Source: Bacteroidales bacterium (GTDB lineage: Bacteria > Bacteroidota > Bacteroidia > Bacteroidales > CAIWKO01). Taken from it: DNA of 64,000 nt. The position numbers and the translations under genes are program-made. Shown piece by piece: positions 42,394 to 51,057 of this stretch; the stretch's first letter is position 1; every line of letters begins with the position of its first letter. The notes under the pieces were generated by a model. The model was not told where the DNA came from. It saw nothing but the letters and a program-made list of their open reading frames with translations, and made no database searches. The stretch lies in contig JALOBU010000002.1 in the NCBI GenBank assembly GCA_023228145.1, forward strand, positions 140,607-204,606. Reading direction: 5' to 3'.

Positions 42394-42759
42394 TTATTTA
42401 TTTTCCAGTGATTTTATTAATGAATTAATCATTTTTGACAACGAACTTATTTTTGCAAAAAGTTCTTCAGAATTCTCTTTAAAGTAGCCAATTTTATTTG
42501 AAATAATCAGCTCCGTTTCTAGTTCATATAATGACCCTCTTGCCTGTTTCAAGAATAACACATAAGATTTTGTGGATTTCCTACCCCATCCTTCTGCAAT
42601 ATTAACAGGGACTGATGCTGAAGCTCTCCTTATCTGTGATACAAGCCCAAATCTTTCCTCTTCAGGAAATATCAATGATAGCCTATAGATATCAACCGTC
42701 AGCTCAATGCCCATTTTCCAAATTTCCAAATCCTTATATGAATTTATCATTCCCATCAT
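42394..42759 (-). CDS. Four-helix-bundle protein, 23S rRNA intervening-sequence family
   Basis: The 121-residue helical protein is of the intervening-sequence (IVP)/TIGR02436 type: YKDLEIWKMGIELTVDIYRL, FGLVSQIRRASASVPVNIAEG, and SYVLFLKQARGSLYELETEL are the classic three stretches. Such proteins form pentameric four-helix bundles, are found in 23S rRNA insertions and dispersed in many genomes, and have a relative (bAvd) in diversity-generating retroelements. No reverse transcriptase is present here. The gene interrupts frdAB and is flanked by 16-bp direct repeats. The most 3' of three in-frame ATG codons at its start is equally possible. Confidence 0.88.
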   Translation of the reverse strand: MMGMINSYKDLEIWKMGIELTVDIYRLSLIFPEEERFGLVSQIRRASASVPVNIAEGWGRKSTKSYVLFLKQARGSLYELETELIISNKIGYFKENSEELFAKISSLSKMINSLIKSLENK

Positions 42760-42768
42760 TAATCATAT

Positions 42769-42784
42769 AATGGCCAATGGCTAT
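42769..42784. repeat. Direct repeat at the frdA side of the insert
   Basis: AATGGCCAATGGCTAT at 42769-42784 matches 42361-42376 with one difference. The frdA stop codon TAG (42781-42783, minus) lies inside it. Confidence 0.75.
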
Positions 42785-44718
42785 TTATAACTCCTCTGCG
42801 ATGGCTTTGCTACCTCAAAAGTAAGCTCTTCTTTGTGCATTTCAGGATCCACGCTTTCGCCTTTATATTCCCAAGCAGAAACAAATGCAAAGTTCTCATC
42901 ATCACGTTTTGCTTCGCCTTCTTCGGTCTGCATTTCTTCGCGGAAATGGCCCCCGCATGATTCTCTGCGTTGCAGTGCATCTCTCATAATCAGTTCGCCA
43001 AGTTCAATAAAATCAGCTACCCTGCTCGCCTTTTCGAACTCAGGATTAAACTCGTTCAACTCACCCGGGATAAACAGATCATTCCAAAACTCTTTTTTTA
43101 TGTCAGGGATCATTGACAAACCTTTTTTTAGTCTTTCTTCGTTCCTGCCCATGCCACAATGCTCCCACATCATCTTCCCGAATTTTTTATGAATAGAATC
43201 GACAGATTGCTTGCCTTTAATATTTTTCAGTTTATCAAGCTGCTCTTTTATATCATTTTCAGCCTGAACAAATTCCGGGGCATCGGTAGGGATTCGTTTT
43301 GTATGAATCTCTGCAGACAAATAGTTACCAATGGTATAAGGCAAAATAAAATACCCGTCGGCAAGGCCCTGCATAAGCGCTGAAGCTCCGAGCCTGTTAG
43401 CACCGTGGTCCGAAAAATTACATTCACCTATAGCATAAAGGCCGGGGATAGTAGTCATTAATTCATAATCAACCCACAAGCCACCCATAGTATAGTGAAC
43501 AGCGGGGTAAATCATCATCGGTGTTTCGTAAGGGTTTTCGTTAATAATCTGTTCATACATCTGGAACAGGTTCCCATAACGCTCCTCAATTACGTTTTTA
43601 CCAAGCCTGGCAATAGAATCCTTAAAATCGAGATAAACCGCCAATCCTGAATGACTAACCCCAAACCCCGCATCGCAACGTTCTTTGGCTGCTCGAGAAG
43701 CAACGTCACGTGGCACTAAATTTCCAAAGGCAGGGTACCTTCTTTCAAGATAATAATCGCGGTCTTCTTCAGAAATATCTCCAGGTTTTAGCTCTTTTTT
43801 ACGAAGCTTTTCCACATCTTCTTTCTTCTTAGGCACCCAGATTCTTCCATCATTACGCAGACTTTCGCTCATCAGTGTTAGTTTCGACTGAAAATCGCCG
43901 TGGACGGGAATACAAGTTGGATGTATCTGGGTAAAACAGGCGTTGCTGAAAAAAGCGCCTTTTTTGTATGCACGCCATACCGGAGTAGCATTTGATCCCA
44001 TAGCATTTGTGGAGAGGAAGTAAGCATTTCCATAACCCCCGGTAGCCAAAACCACGGCATGGCCGAAATATTTTTCGATTTCTCCGGTAACCAAATTCCT
44101 GACAATGATTCCTCGTGCTTTTCCTTCAACGAGCACCACGTCAAGCATATCACGGCGGTTAAAGAGTTCAACTTTACCTTTTTTTATCTGGCGGCTCAGA
44201 GCGCTGTATGCTCCCAAGAGTAATTGCTGGCCTGTCTGTCCCCGGGCATAAAATGTCCGCGACACTTGTGCTCCGCCAAACGAACGGTTATCCAGCAATC
44301 CACCATAGTCACGTGCAAAAGGAACCCCTTGGGCCACGCACTGATCGATAATGGCATTGCTTACTTCAGCCAGGCGATACACATTGGCTTCACGAGCCCT
44401 GTAATCTCCACCCTTTAAAGTATCGTAAAATAAACGGTACACACTATCTCCATCGTTCTGATAGTTTTTTGCGGCATTGATACCCCCCTGGGCAGCAATG
44501 CTGTGTGCCCGGCGAGGGCTGTCCTGATAACAAAATGCTTTCACATTGTAGCCAAGCTCACCCAGAGAAGCTGCAGCTGAAGCCCCGGCAAGGCCGGTAC
44601 CCACTACAATTATATCCAGCTTACGCTTGTTTGATGGGTTGACAAGCTTACAGGTGGATTTGTAATTAGTCCATTTTTCGGCTAATGACCCTTCAGGTAT
44701 TTTTGAATTTAATTTCAT
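42781..44718 (-). CDS. frdA: Succinate dehydrogenase/fumarate reductase flavoprotein subunit
   Basis: The 645-residue protein has the FAD-binding GTGLAGASAAASLGE, the flavin-linking histidine region HSIAAQGGINAAKN, and the active-site arginine/histidine motifs (GALWVDYE-like GGLWVDYELM, GECNFSDHGANRLGASALMQG). It interconverts succinate and fumarate. The length and the single large heme subunit point to the type B enzyme that works with menaquinone. The last codons overlap the direct repeat that bounds the adjacent insert. Confidence 0.95.
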   Translation of the reverse strand: MKLNSKIPEGSLAEKWTNYKSTCKLVNPSNKRKLDIIVVGTGLAGASAAASLGELGYNVKAFCYQDSPRRAHSIAAQGGINAAKNYQNDGDSVYRLFYDTLKGGDYRAREANVYRLAEVSNAIIDQCVAQGVPFARDYGGLLDNRSFGGAQVSRTFYARGQTGQQLLLGAYSALSRQIKKGKVELFNRRDMLDVVLVEGKARGIIVRNLVTGEIEKYFGHAVVLATGGYGNAYFLSTNAMGSNATPVWRAYKKGAFFSNACFTQIHPTCIPVHGDFQSKLTLMSESLRNDGRIWVPKKKEDVEKLRKKELKPGDISEEDRDYYLERRYPAFGNLVPRDVASRAAKERCDAGFGVSHSGLAVYLDFKDSIARLGKNVIEERYGNLFQMYEQIINENPYETPMMIYPAVHYTMGGLWVDYELMTTIPGLYAIGECNFSDHGANRLGASALMQGLADGYFILPYTIGNYLSAEIHTKRIPTDAPEFVQAENDIKEQLDKLKNIKGKQSVDSIHKKFGKMMWEHCGMGRNEERLKKGLSMIPDIKKEFWNDLFIPGELNEFNPEFEKASRVADFIELGELIMRDALQRRESCGGHFREEMQTEEGEAKRDDENFAFVSAWEYKGESVDPEMHKEELTFEVAKPSQRSYK

Positions 44719-44787
44719 GGATGCGTGGTGGTTTTATTTTTATTTTATTGTTTACAATTTTTTATGTGTTTTAATAGTGCTTGAAAC

Positions 44788-45453
44788 TCAATTATAAATA
44801 AACATAAAGTAAATCGGAATAATAGAAAACCCAACGGAAATAATCAATGCATAAGCAGTACTCACAACCTTAATGACTTTGTTATATTTATTATGGTTGA
44901 GGCCGAGAGTCTGAAAACCAGATAATATAGCATGGTTCAGGTGAAAACCGAGAAATATAAAAAAGGCTATATAAATAAACGAATATACTTTATTCTGAAA
45001 TAGCAGGATTGCCATTTGATAAAAATCGTGTGTATCAACTCCTGCCGGAGGTTGTACCCAGCCCATCTTAATAAAAAAGAAATGCATGAAATGTAGAATC
45101 AGAAATATTAAAATGATGATTCCGGTATATATCATATATTTTGAAAAAAACTCTGTATGAGATTTGTTCACAACATGATAACGCACCGGGCGTGATGCCC
45201 AGTTTTTCAGGGTTACTATTACTCCTATCAAAATGTGTATAGCAAAGCCGCTAAAAAGTACATACTCAAAAATTTTAATTGCAATATTTGTTGTCATAAA
45301 ATTAGATGCAACCTTAAACATCTCTCCGTTATCTCCGGCGATAAGAAGGAGGTTTATAGTAAGATGTACCAGCAGGAATAACGCCAAAAAAAGCCCGAAG
45401 GCTCCCATCACGATTTTTTTTGTAATCGAAGAATACGATAATAATTTGCTCAT
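44788..45453 (-). CDS. frdC: Succinate dehydrogenase/fumarate reductase cytochrome b subunit
   Basis: The 221-residue membrane protein has five helices with histidines suited to bind two hemes (LVHLTINLLL, GFAIHILIGV, LILHFMHFFF, GFHLNHAIL), the b558-type single-anchor layout. It links the cluster subunit to menaquinone. Order C-A-(insert)-B and a shared transcript direction mark one operon. Its start is divergent from the M24 peptidase gene across a 150-base gap. Confidence 0.93.
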   Translation of the reverse strand: MSKLLSYSSITKKIVMGAFGLFLALFLLVHLTINLLLIAGDNGEMFKVASNFMTTNIAIKIFEYVLFSGFAIHILIGVIVTLKNWASRPVRYHVVNKSHTEFFSKYMIYTGIIILIFLILHFMHFFFIKMGWVQPPAGVDTHDFYQMAILLFQNKVYSFIYIAFFIFLGFHLNHAILSGFQTLGLNHNKYNKVIKVVSTAYALIISVGFSIIPIYFMFIYN

Positions 45454-45603
45454 AATTTTCAGCTTTGAAAAAAATTAAAAAAAACTGTACCTTTATAAAA
45501 AATATTTTTCTTTGTATTTATATTTCACAAAGATAATTTTTGATATTACTTTTAGCAAATAAAATCTATCTTTTTTTTAACAACCGGTTAACAATATTTC
45601 AAA

Positions 45604-46911
45604 ATGCGTTATAAACCTATAAAACAGGATTTTTTTATCAGCAACCGTCAAAAACTGCTGAAGAAATTAAAGCCCAATTCATTGGCAATAATACTCTCTA
45701 ATGATGAGTATCATAGAAACGGAGACCAATTCCATCCCTACCGACAGAATTCCGATTTATTTTACCTCACAGGACTTGATCAGGAAAAGTGTATCCTCTG
45801 CCTCTGCCCCGGACATCCGGTGGAAGCGATGCGTGAAATTGTTTTTACCTTGCAAACCAACGAAACCATGGTAACCTGGTACGGGCATAAATATAATCTG
45901 GAACAAGCCAGAGAAGTTTCCGGGGTCAAAACAGTCAAATGGCTTGATAGTTTTGAAGATACACTCAAAGACCTCGTGCTTCGCTCTGAAAATATTTACA
46001 TCAATGTTTATGAGAACGCCCGCTTCTCCACGGAAGTTATCTCTAACGAACTGCGCTTTGCAAAGCGAATGAAAAAAGAATATCCCCTGCATAATTTTGA
46101 ACGGCTCAACCCTCTTATTACTAAGTTGCGTTTATGTAAGGAGCCTGAAGAGGTTAAAATGATGCAACATGCATGTAATATTACCGAAAAAGCTTTCCGA
46201 AGAATTCTCGAAAGAATTCGTCCCGGTATGATGGAATATGAAGTGGAAGCTGAAATCGTCCATGAATTTATTCGCAATGGCGCCGACGGGCATTCTTTTT
46301 ATCCTATTGTTGCCTCGGGTGTGAATGCTTGTGTATTGCACTATATTAAAAATGATGAGAAAATTAAAGACGGTGATTTGGTGCTTATTGATTACGGCGC
46401 TGAATATGGAAATTATGCCGCAGATGTAACACGTACAATACCTGTAAACGGAAAATTTTCCAAAAGACAAAAAGACTGTTATAACGCGGTGCTGAGAGTG
46501 CACAAAAAAGCTGCTCAACTGATAGTTCCGGGTACCACCATCGAAAAAATAAATAAAGCCGTCACTCAACTTTTTGAAGCCGAGATGATTAAGCTTGGAC
46601 TTTTTTCAGCCAAAGACGTAAAAAATCAGGACCCTGCCAACCCCCTGTATTTCAAATACTATATGCACGGAAATTCACATTTTATAGGACTGGATGTACA
46701 TGATGTGGGGACGCGGCAGGTTATTCTAAAACCTGGCATGGTTCTCAGTTGTGAACCAGGGCTCTATATCAAAGAGGAAAGCATCGGTATCCGAATTGAA
46801 AATGATATCATGGTTGGCAGCAAAGGGCCAATAGACCTGACAAAAAATATTCCGATAGAAGCAGATGAAATTGAAACTTTAATGAAAAAAAATAAAACTT
46901 TAAAAAAATAA
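45604..46911 (+). CDS. pepP: M24 family aminopeptidase P
   Basis: The 435-residue metallopeptidase removes N-terminal residues before proline. An N-terminal creatinase-like domain (about 1-165) precedes the pita-bread domain. Metal ligands lie in LIDYGAEYGNYAADVTRT (two Asp), HGNSHFIGLDVHDVG (His), SCEPGLYI (Glu) and IRIENDI (Glu). It is followed 51 bases later by a second M24 gene, probably from a duplication. Confidence 0.93.
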   Translation: MRYKPIKQDFFISNRQKLLKKLKPNSLAIILSNDEYHRNGDQFHPYRQNSDLFYLTGLDQEKCILCLCPGHPVEAMREIVFTLQTNETMVTWYGHKYNLEQAREVSGVKTVKWLDSFEDTLKDLVLRSENIYINVYENARFSTEVISNELRFAKRMKKEYPLHNFERLNPLITKLRLCKEPEEVKMMQHACNITEKAFRRILERIRPGMMEYEVEAEIVHEFIRNGADGHSFYPIVASGVNACVLHYIKNDEKIKDGDLVLIDYGAEYGNYAADVTRTIPVNGKFSKRQKDCYNAVLRVHKKAAQLIVPGTTIEKINKAVTQLFEAEMIKLGLFSAKDVKNQDPANPLYFKYYMHGNSHFIGLDVHDVGTRQVILKPGMVLSCEPGLYIKEESIGIRIENDIMVGSKGPIDLTKNIPIEADEIETLMKKNKTLKK

Positions 46912-46962
46912 CAACTTTATATCCATTAAATTAAAAAGCAACATTAACTAATATTTAAAACT

Positions 46963-48351
46963 ATGTTTCCAGTAAGCACTTATGTTGAAAGAAGACAAAA
47001 ATTAAAAGCCATCCTGAAAAACGGCTTATATATTTTTACAGGGAATTCTGAACTGCCTATGAATTATCCCGCCAATGCTTATCACTTCAGGCAGGACAGC
47101 ACGTTTCTGTATTTTTTCGGCATTGACGAACCTGGGCTGGCGGCTGTCATTGACATTGACAACGATAAGGAAATCATTTTCGGCAACGATGTGGACATCG
47201 AAGATGTGATATGGACAGGCCCCCTGCCACTGTTAAAAGACAAAGCACAAAAAGTAGGTATCAACGACACCAGGCCTTTTTCTGCATACACAGATTATAT
47301 CAATGATGCAAAAAAGCAAAATCGTAGGATACATTTTTTACCGCCATACAACCCCAACACTAAAATACATATTAGTACCCTGCTGGGTATTCCAGTAGAA
47401 AAACTGAAAGAAAATGCTTCAATGGAGTTGACACATGCCGTTATTACACTTCGTTCAATTAAAAGCGCTGAGGAAATAGCGGAAATTGAAAAAGGGATGG
47501 AGGTGGCTTATGATATGTTCCTGATGGGAATGAAACTGGCAAAGGAGGGCAGGTATGAATACGAAATTTCGGGCACCATGGAAGGCATTGCAATGGCTAA
47601 TAACGGCAGCGTTTCCTTCCCTATCATACTTTCTGTACGCGGAGAAGTGTTGCATGGCCATGCTCATGGCAATATGATGAAAAATGGCGACCTGCTTCTC
47701 ATAGACGCAGGCTTTGAAACCCCGTTACATTATGCTACTGACCACACCCGTACCATTCCTGTCAGCGGAAAATTCACAAAAAAGCAAAAAGAAATTTATC
47801 AGATCGTGCTCAATGCACAACTTTCCGCTATAGAAGCTATAAAACCCGGAGTAAAATATCAGGACATACATCTTTTATCATGCAAAGTAATAGCTGATGG
47901 ACTGAAAAAAACCGGCCTGATGAAAGGCGACACAGAAGAAGCGGTAAAACAAGGAGCACATGCTTTGTTTCTTCCTCATGGCCTCGGTCACATGATGGGG
48001 CTGGATGTACACGACATGGAAGATATCGGCCAGATTTATGTAGGGTATGATGATGAACTTCGCCCGATAGACCAGTTCGGTACGGCATATCTGCGTTTAG
48101 GCAGAAGGCTGCAGCCAGGCTTTGTACTGACAGTAGAACCGGGAATTTATTTTATTCCGGAATTATATAATCTCTGGAAATCTGAAAATAAATTCACAGA
48201 ATTTATAAATTATGATAAGGTTAAAGAATATCTTGATTTTGGAGGTATTCGTATTGAAGACGATGTCCTAGTTACTGAAGCAGGTTATAAAATTCTGGGG
48301 AAACCCATACCGAAAAAAATTGCAGATATTGAAGAACTAATGAAAGATTAA
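46963..48351 (+). CDS. M24 family peptidase, second tandem copy
   Basis: The 462-residue protein has the same two-domain build as its upstream neighbour. Ligand motifs are LIDAGFETPLHYATDHTRT, HGLGHMMGLDVHD, TVEPGIYFIP and GGIRIEDD. It differs clearly in sequence from the first copy, so the two may have separate peptide preferences. It ends 5 bases before the convergent chorismate-mutase gene. Confidence 0.9.
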   Translation: MFPVSTYVERRQKLKAILKNGLYIFTGNSELPMNYPANAYHFRQDSTFLYFFGIDEPGLAAVIDIDNDKEIIFGNDVDIEDVIWTGPLPLLKDKAQKVGINDTRPFSAYTDYINDAKKQNRRIHFLPPYNPNTKIHISTLLGIPVEKLKENASMELTHAVITLRSIKSAEEIAEIEKGMEVAYDMFLMGMKLAKEGRYEYEISGTMEGIAMANNGSVSFPIILSVRGEVLHGHAHGNMMKNGDLLLIDAGFETPLHYATDHTRTIPVSGKFTKKQKEIYQIVLNAQLSAIEAIKPGVKYQDIHLLSCKVIADGLKKTGLMKGDTEEAVKQGAHALFLPHGLGHMMGLDVHDMEDIGQIYVGYDDELRPIDQFGTAYLRLGRRLQPGFVLTVEPGIYFIPELYNLWKSENKFTEFINYDKVKEYLDFGGIRIEDDVLVTEAGYKILGKPIPKKIADIEELMKD

Positions 48352-48356
48352 CTTTC

Positions 48357-49196
48357 TTATTCTTCATCACTTAGCATTGACTTTATGTTGCCCAAGTGAA
48401 TAGCTTCGAATATTTTCTCTATCAACTCTTCATCAAGCATTTTTTCTTTTCCTGATCGTTTTCTGGATCTAAGAATTTCATTCCAGCGCTGGGGGTCAAA
48501 AATCGGCAGATTTTTTTGCTTTTTAATTTGGGACATCTGCTCCACTAATTTTTTACGCTCTGATAAGATTTCAATTACTTTTTCATCCAGATGGTCTGCT
48601 TTTCCCCTGAGCTTTTCAAGCTGAAGAACCGTACTGACGTCAGGAATAGCATTATTATTTTGAAAAAGAAATTGCAGAGAATCCGTTTTTAGCTTGTCAG
48701 CACATTCATCATATGGCGTTATGAAATGTCTCAAGCCTATTTTATTCATCAATCCTAAAAATCCGATTAAGTCCTCAATTAAAGATAAATCCGTGAATAC
48801 TGCACAAGTATATTGCGGGTATTTAACTGTAAACTGAAAATAGTTTTTTAATTGATCAATCAATGAGGGGGTATACTGACCTGGATTTTGTATTTCAAAA
48901 CTGACAACAATTTTTTTATTAGGTATTTTTATATCTATAAACCTATCAAAATCCGTGTTCGAAACAATAATAAAGTCAAAATTGTTTTCAGAAAGTATTG
49001 TTTCTTTGGGGTTAAATATATTCCCTGTTATACACGAGTTTTTTGATATTATTGAAGAAATCAATTCAGAAGAATGATTAGATATAAACTCAGGTGAGAA
49101 AACGATGGCCAGATTGGAATGATTCTTTTTAATAAAAGAATCGGCTTTGTTCCATTCGAACGAATCATCAAACTGGAAAAAAAAATGAGGAAACAA
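48357..49196 (-). CDS. Chorismate mutase (AroQ) domain fused to an unrecognised N-terminal domain
   Basis: Residues about 190-279 form an AroQ-type chorismate mutase, which turns chorismate into prephenate for phenylalanine and tyrosine. Visible active-site positions are the arginine in LRGKADHLD, ILSERKKLVEQ, the lysine in QIKKQKN and DPQRWNEI, the same pattern as the mutase part of Bacteroidota DAHP synthase-chorismate mutase. But the first 190 residues do not show the DAHP synthase barrel motifs. They may be a degenerate barrel (a faint likeness to type I dehydroquinase is speculative). It lies 32 bases downstream of the collagen-like gene. Confidence 0.75.
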   Translation of the reverse strand: MFPHFFFQFDDSFEWNKADSFIKKNHSNLAIVFSPEFISNHSSELISSIISKNSCITGNIFNPKETILSENNFDFIIVSNTDFDRFIDIKIPNKKIVVSFEIQNPGQYTPSLIDQLKNYFQFTVKYPQYTCAVFTDLSLIEDLIGFLGLMNKIGLRHFITPYDECADKLKTDSLQFLFQNNNAIPDVSTVLQLEKLRGKADHLDEKVIEILSERKKLVEQMSQIKKQKNLPIFDPQRWNEILRSRKRSGKEKMLDEELIEKIFEAIHLGNIKSMLSDEE

Positions 49197-49228
49197 ATGT
49201 AATCTGTATGAATTAATAATAGTAAAAA

Positions 49229-51046
49229 CTATTTATTCTCAACCTTCAGCAATCTTTCTTCTAATTCTGCATTCTTTTTCTTCAGTTCATCAATATAATT
49301 TTGTTGTTCTTTGACGGCTTCAATAAGCACAGGGATAAGCTCGATATAATCCATTGTTTTAATTTTCATGGATTGCTGAGGTTCTTTATTATCTCTCGTA
49401 CAATTTGTAGAAAATATCTCCCTTTCTCTTACCATATCAGGAAAAACCAATTCAACCTCTTGTGAAATTACACCAAATTTATGTTGTTTATCAAAAGCAT
49501 AAGCGGGGAATTCATCAACACGCATATCATATTCAACCCCTCTTATTTGTTTTAATTTCTCTATCGGATTGGATATTATTTTAATATTTTTTTTCAGTTT
49601 TAAATCAGAAGGTGCCGGCATATATCCCCAACTAGAATATACCGCGCCATCAAAATATCCTGCCCAGCCAGAAATGTTAGTCTGAATGCCATGAACACCC
49701 CTTCCTGCAAAGTTTGAATTTGCCACACCTCTCACTCCTGCACCATTTGATTGATTTCCATTATACTCGCCCTGTATGCAGTAAATGGCATTTGCCCCAC
49801 TTGAATTTGATGACGCAAACACACCTCCTGAGTTACCGGTTATCGTATTTGGCACATAAACACTTAAAGCCCAGGGGAAAGATGTGTTAGCCACAGCCGA
49901 AGTCAAATCTCCGGTCATAGTTGTTGTAGTAGCACCCCATGTCCACTCTCCGGCAGCAGATGCCCTGCCCCTTAAAACATTACCTGTATAAAAATCAATA
50001 GGGATTGCATCAGTAGTTCCTAACTTATTGCTCACGTCAGTAGTTAAACCTGTGTTCAAACTTGTAAGCCATGCTCCTTTTGTTGTAGTTATTGTACTTG
50101 CACAACCTGTAACATAAGAGGTACCATTATTGTTAAACTCATGAGCCGTTACATTACATGTCGGGCCTGTAGGGCCTATGGGACCAACAGAACCTTGTGA
50201 ACCGTTTGCCCCTGTTGCGCCTGTCGGGCCTATGGGGCCGACTGGGCCTTGCGGGCCGGTAGCTCCGGTAGGGCCAGTTGCTCCATCAGGACCAGCGGGG
50301 CCTTGAGGACCAGTAGTTCCGTCAGGGCCGGTTGCTCCTGTTGGACCTATTGGGCCGGCAGGACCTTGCTGGCCAGTGGCTCCTGCAGGACCAGTTGCTC
50401 CAGTGGGACCAGCGGGGCCTTGAGGGCCGGTTGCTCCGTCAGAGCCAGTTGCCCCTGTTGGGCCTATTGGACCTGCAGAACCTTGTGGACCAGTAGCTCC
50501 AGCGGGGCCGGCAGGGCCTTGTGTCCCAGTTGCGCCTGTAGGACCAGCAGGGCCTTGTGGACCCGTTGCTCCGGCGGGACCAGCAGGACCTTGTGCACCA
50601 GTTGCTCCAGCGGGACCGGCAGGACCTTGTGGGCCAGTAGCTCCAGCGGGGCCGGCAGGACCTTGTGCCCCAGTTGCACCTGCAGGGCCAGCAGGACCTT
50701 GTAAACCCTGTGGACCAGGAGGGCCAGTAGGACCAGTAACCCCTGTAACTCCATGAGAGTCACACAATGAAAACCAACTTGCTGCAAATAAATCATAATA
50801 AAAAACACATCTTAAATCCGTATCATAAACTAACAACCCATTAGCAGGATTTGGAATAGCTAACCTCATGGCTGTTGTAAGCCGGGGAATAAGAACCCCT
50901 TTATCCAAAGCGTCCACATCAAGGGCTGCCGACGGATGAGGATTGGCCCCAGTGGCATTTATTCCAACATTATTTTGAGCAATTGCATATTTAACAAAAA
51001 AAATCAGAATAAATACTGCTAAAATAAGTTTATTATTTAATCTCAT
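49229..51046 (-). CDS. Collagen-like protein with C-terminal S74 chaperone domain
   Basis: The 605-residue protein has a signal peptide (cut near AIAQ, residue 24) and an N-terminal phage-fibre-like domain (VGINATGANPHPSAALDV, TGLLVYDTDL-like NGLLVYDTDL; about 25-95). Then come 66 uninterrupted Gly-X-Y triplets at residues 99-296. A spacer of about 210 residues and a peptidase S74/endosialidase-chaperone domain follow (SDLKLKKNI near 510, then FGVISQEVELVFPDM), ending in a coiled coil (EELKKKNAELEERLLKVEN-like). S74 domains trimerise fibres and cut themselves off. This would suit a trimeric collagen-like surface fibre. It has no T9SS domain of its own but lies 11 bases after a T9SS cargo gene. 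Confidence 0.88.
   Translation of the reverse strand: MRLNNKLILAVFILIFFVKYAIAQNNVGINATGANPHPSAALDVDALDKGVLIPRLTTAMRLAIPNPANGLLVYDTDLRCVFYYDLFAASWFSLCDSHGVTGVTGPTGPPGPQGLQGPAGPAGATGAQGPAGPAGATGPQGPAGPAGATGAQGPAGPAGATGPQGPAGPTGATGTQGPAGPAGATGPQGSAGPIGPTGATGSDGATGPQGPAGPTGATGPAGATGQQGPAGPIGPTGATGPDGTTGPQGPAGPDGATGPTGATGPQGPVGPIGPTGATGANGSQGSVGPIGPTGPTCNVTAHEFNNNGTSYVTGCASTITTTKGAWLTSLNTGLTTDVSNKLGTTDAIPIDFYTGNVLRGRASAAGEWTWGATTTTMTGDLTSAVANTSFPWALSVYVPNTITGNSGGVFASSNSSGANAIYCIQGEYNGNQSNGAGVRGVANSNFAGRGVHGIQTNISGWAGYFDGAVYSSWGYMPAPSDLKLKKNIKIISNPIEKLKQIRGVEYDMRVDEFPAYAFDKQHKFGVISQEVELVFPDMVREREIFSTNCTRDNKEPQQSMKIKTMDYIELIPVLIEAVKEQQNYIDELKKKNAELEERLLKVENK
50160..50740. repeat. GC-rich 36-bp minisatellite within the collagen-like gene
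   Basis: The Gly-X-Y region is built mainly of a 12-residue unit (GPAGPAGATGPQ or GPAGPAGATGAQ, residues 117-188), giving near-identical 36-bp tandem copies much richer in G and C than the flanking DNA. Later parts use a 21-residue mixture. Such tracts can change length by slipped replication. Confidence 0.85.
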
Positions 51047-51057
51047 AACCTGTTAAT

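Larger units (their letters stand above)
42361..42784. mobile_element. Repeat-bounded four-helix-bundle gene insertion
   Basis: A 408-base unit holding one gene lies between two 16-base direct repeats with one mismatch, exactly in the junction between frdA and frdB. Collapsing the repeats would put the frdA stop about 30 bases before the frdB start, a normal operon spacing. The related 23S rRNA intervening-sequence proteins are known to be encoded on small inserted elements. How this unit moves is unknown and no transposase is present. Confidence 0.55.

Noticed and set aside
42394..42759. Diversity-generating retroelement because of the bAvd-like helix bundle
   Set aside because: No reverse transcriptase or template/variable repeat pair is present nearby.
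50249..50704. Long antisense frame opposite the collagen repeats and a possible CRISPR-like repeat pattern
   Set aside because: The frame is a by-product of GC-rich tandem codons. The 36-bp units are contiguous with no unique spacers, so it is not CRISPR.
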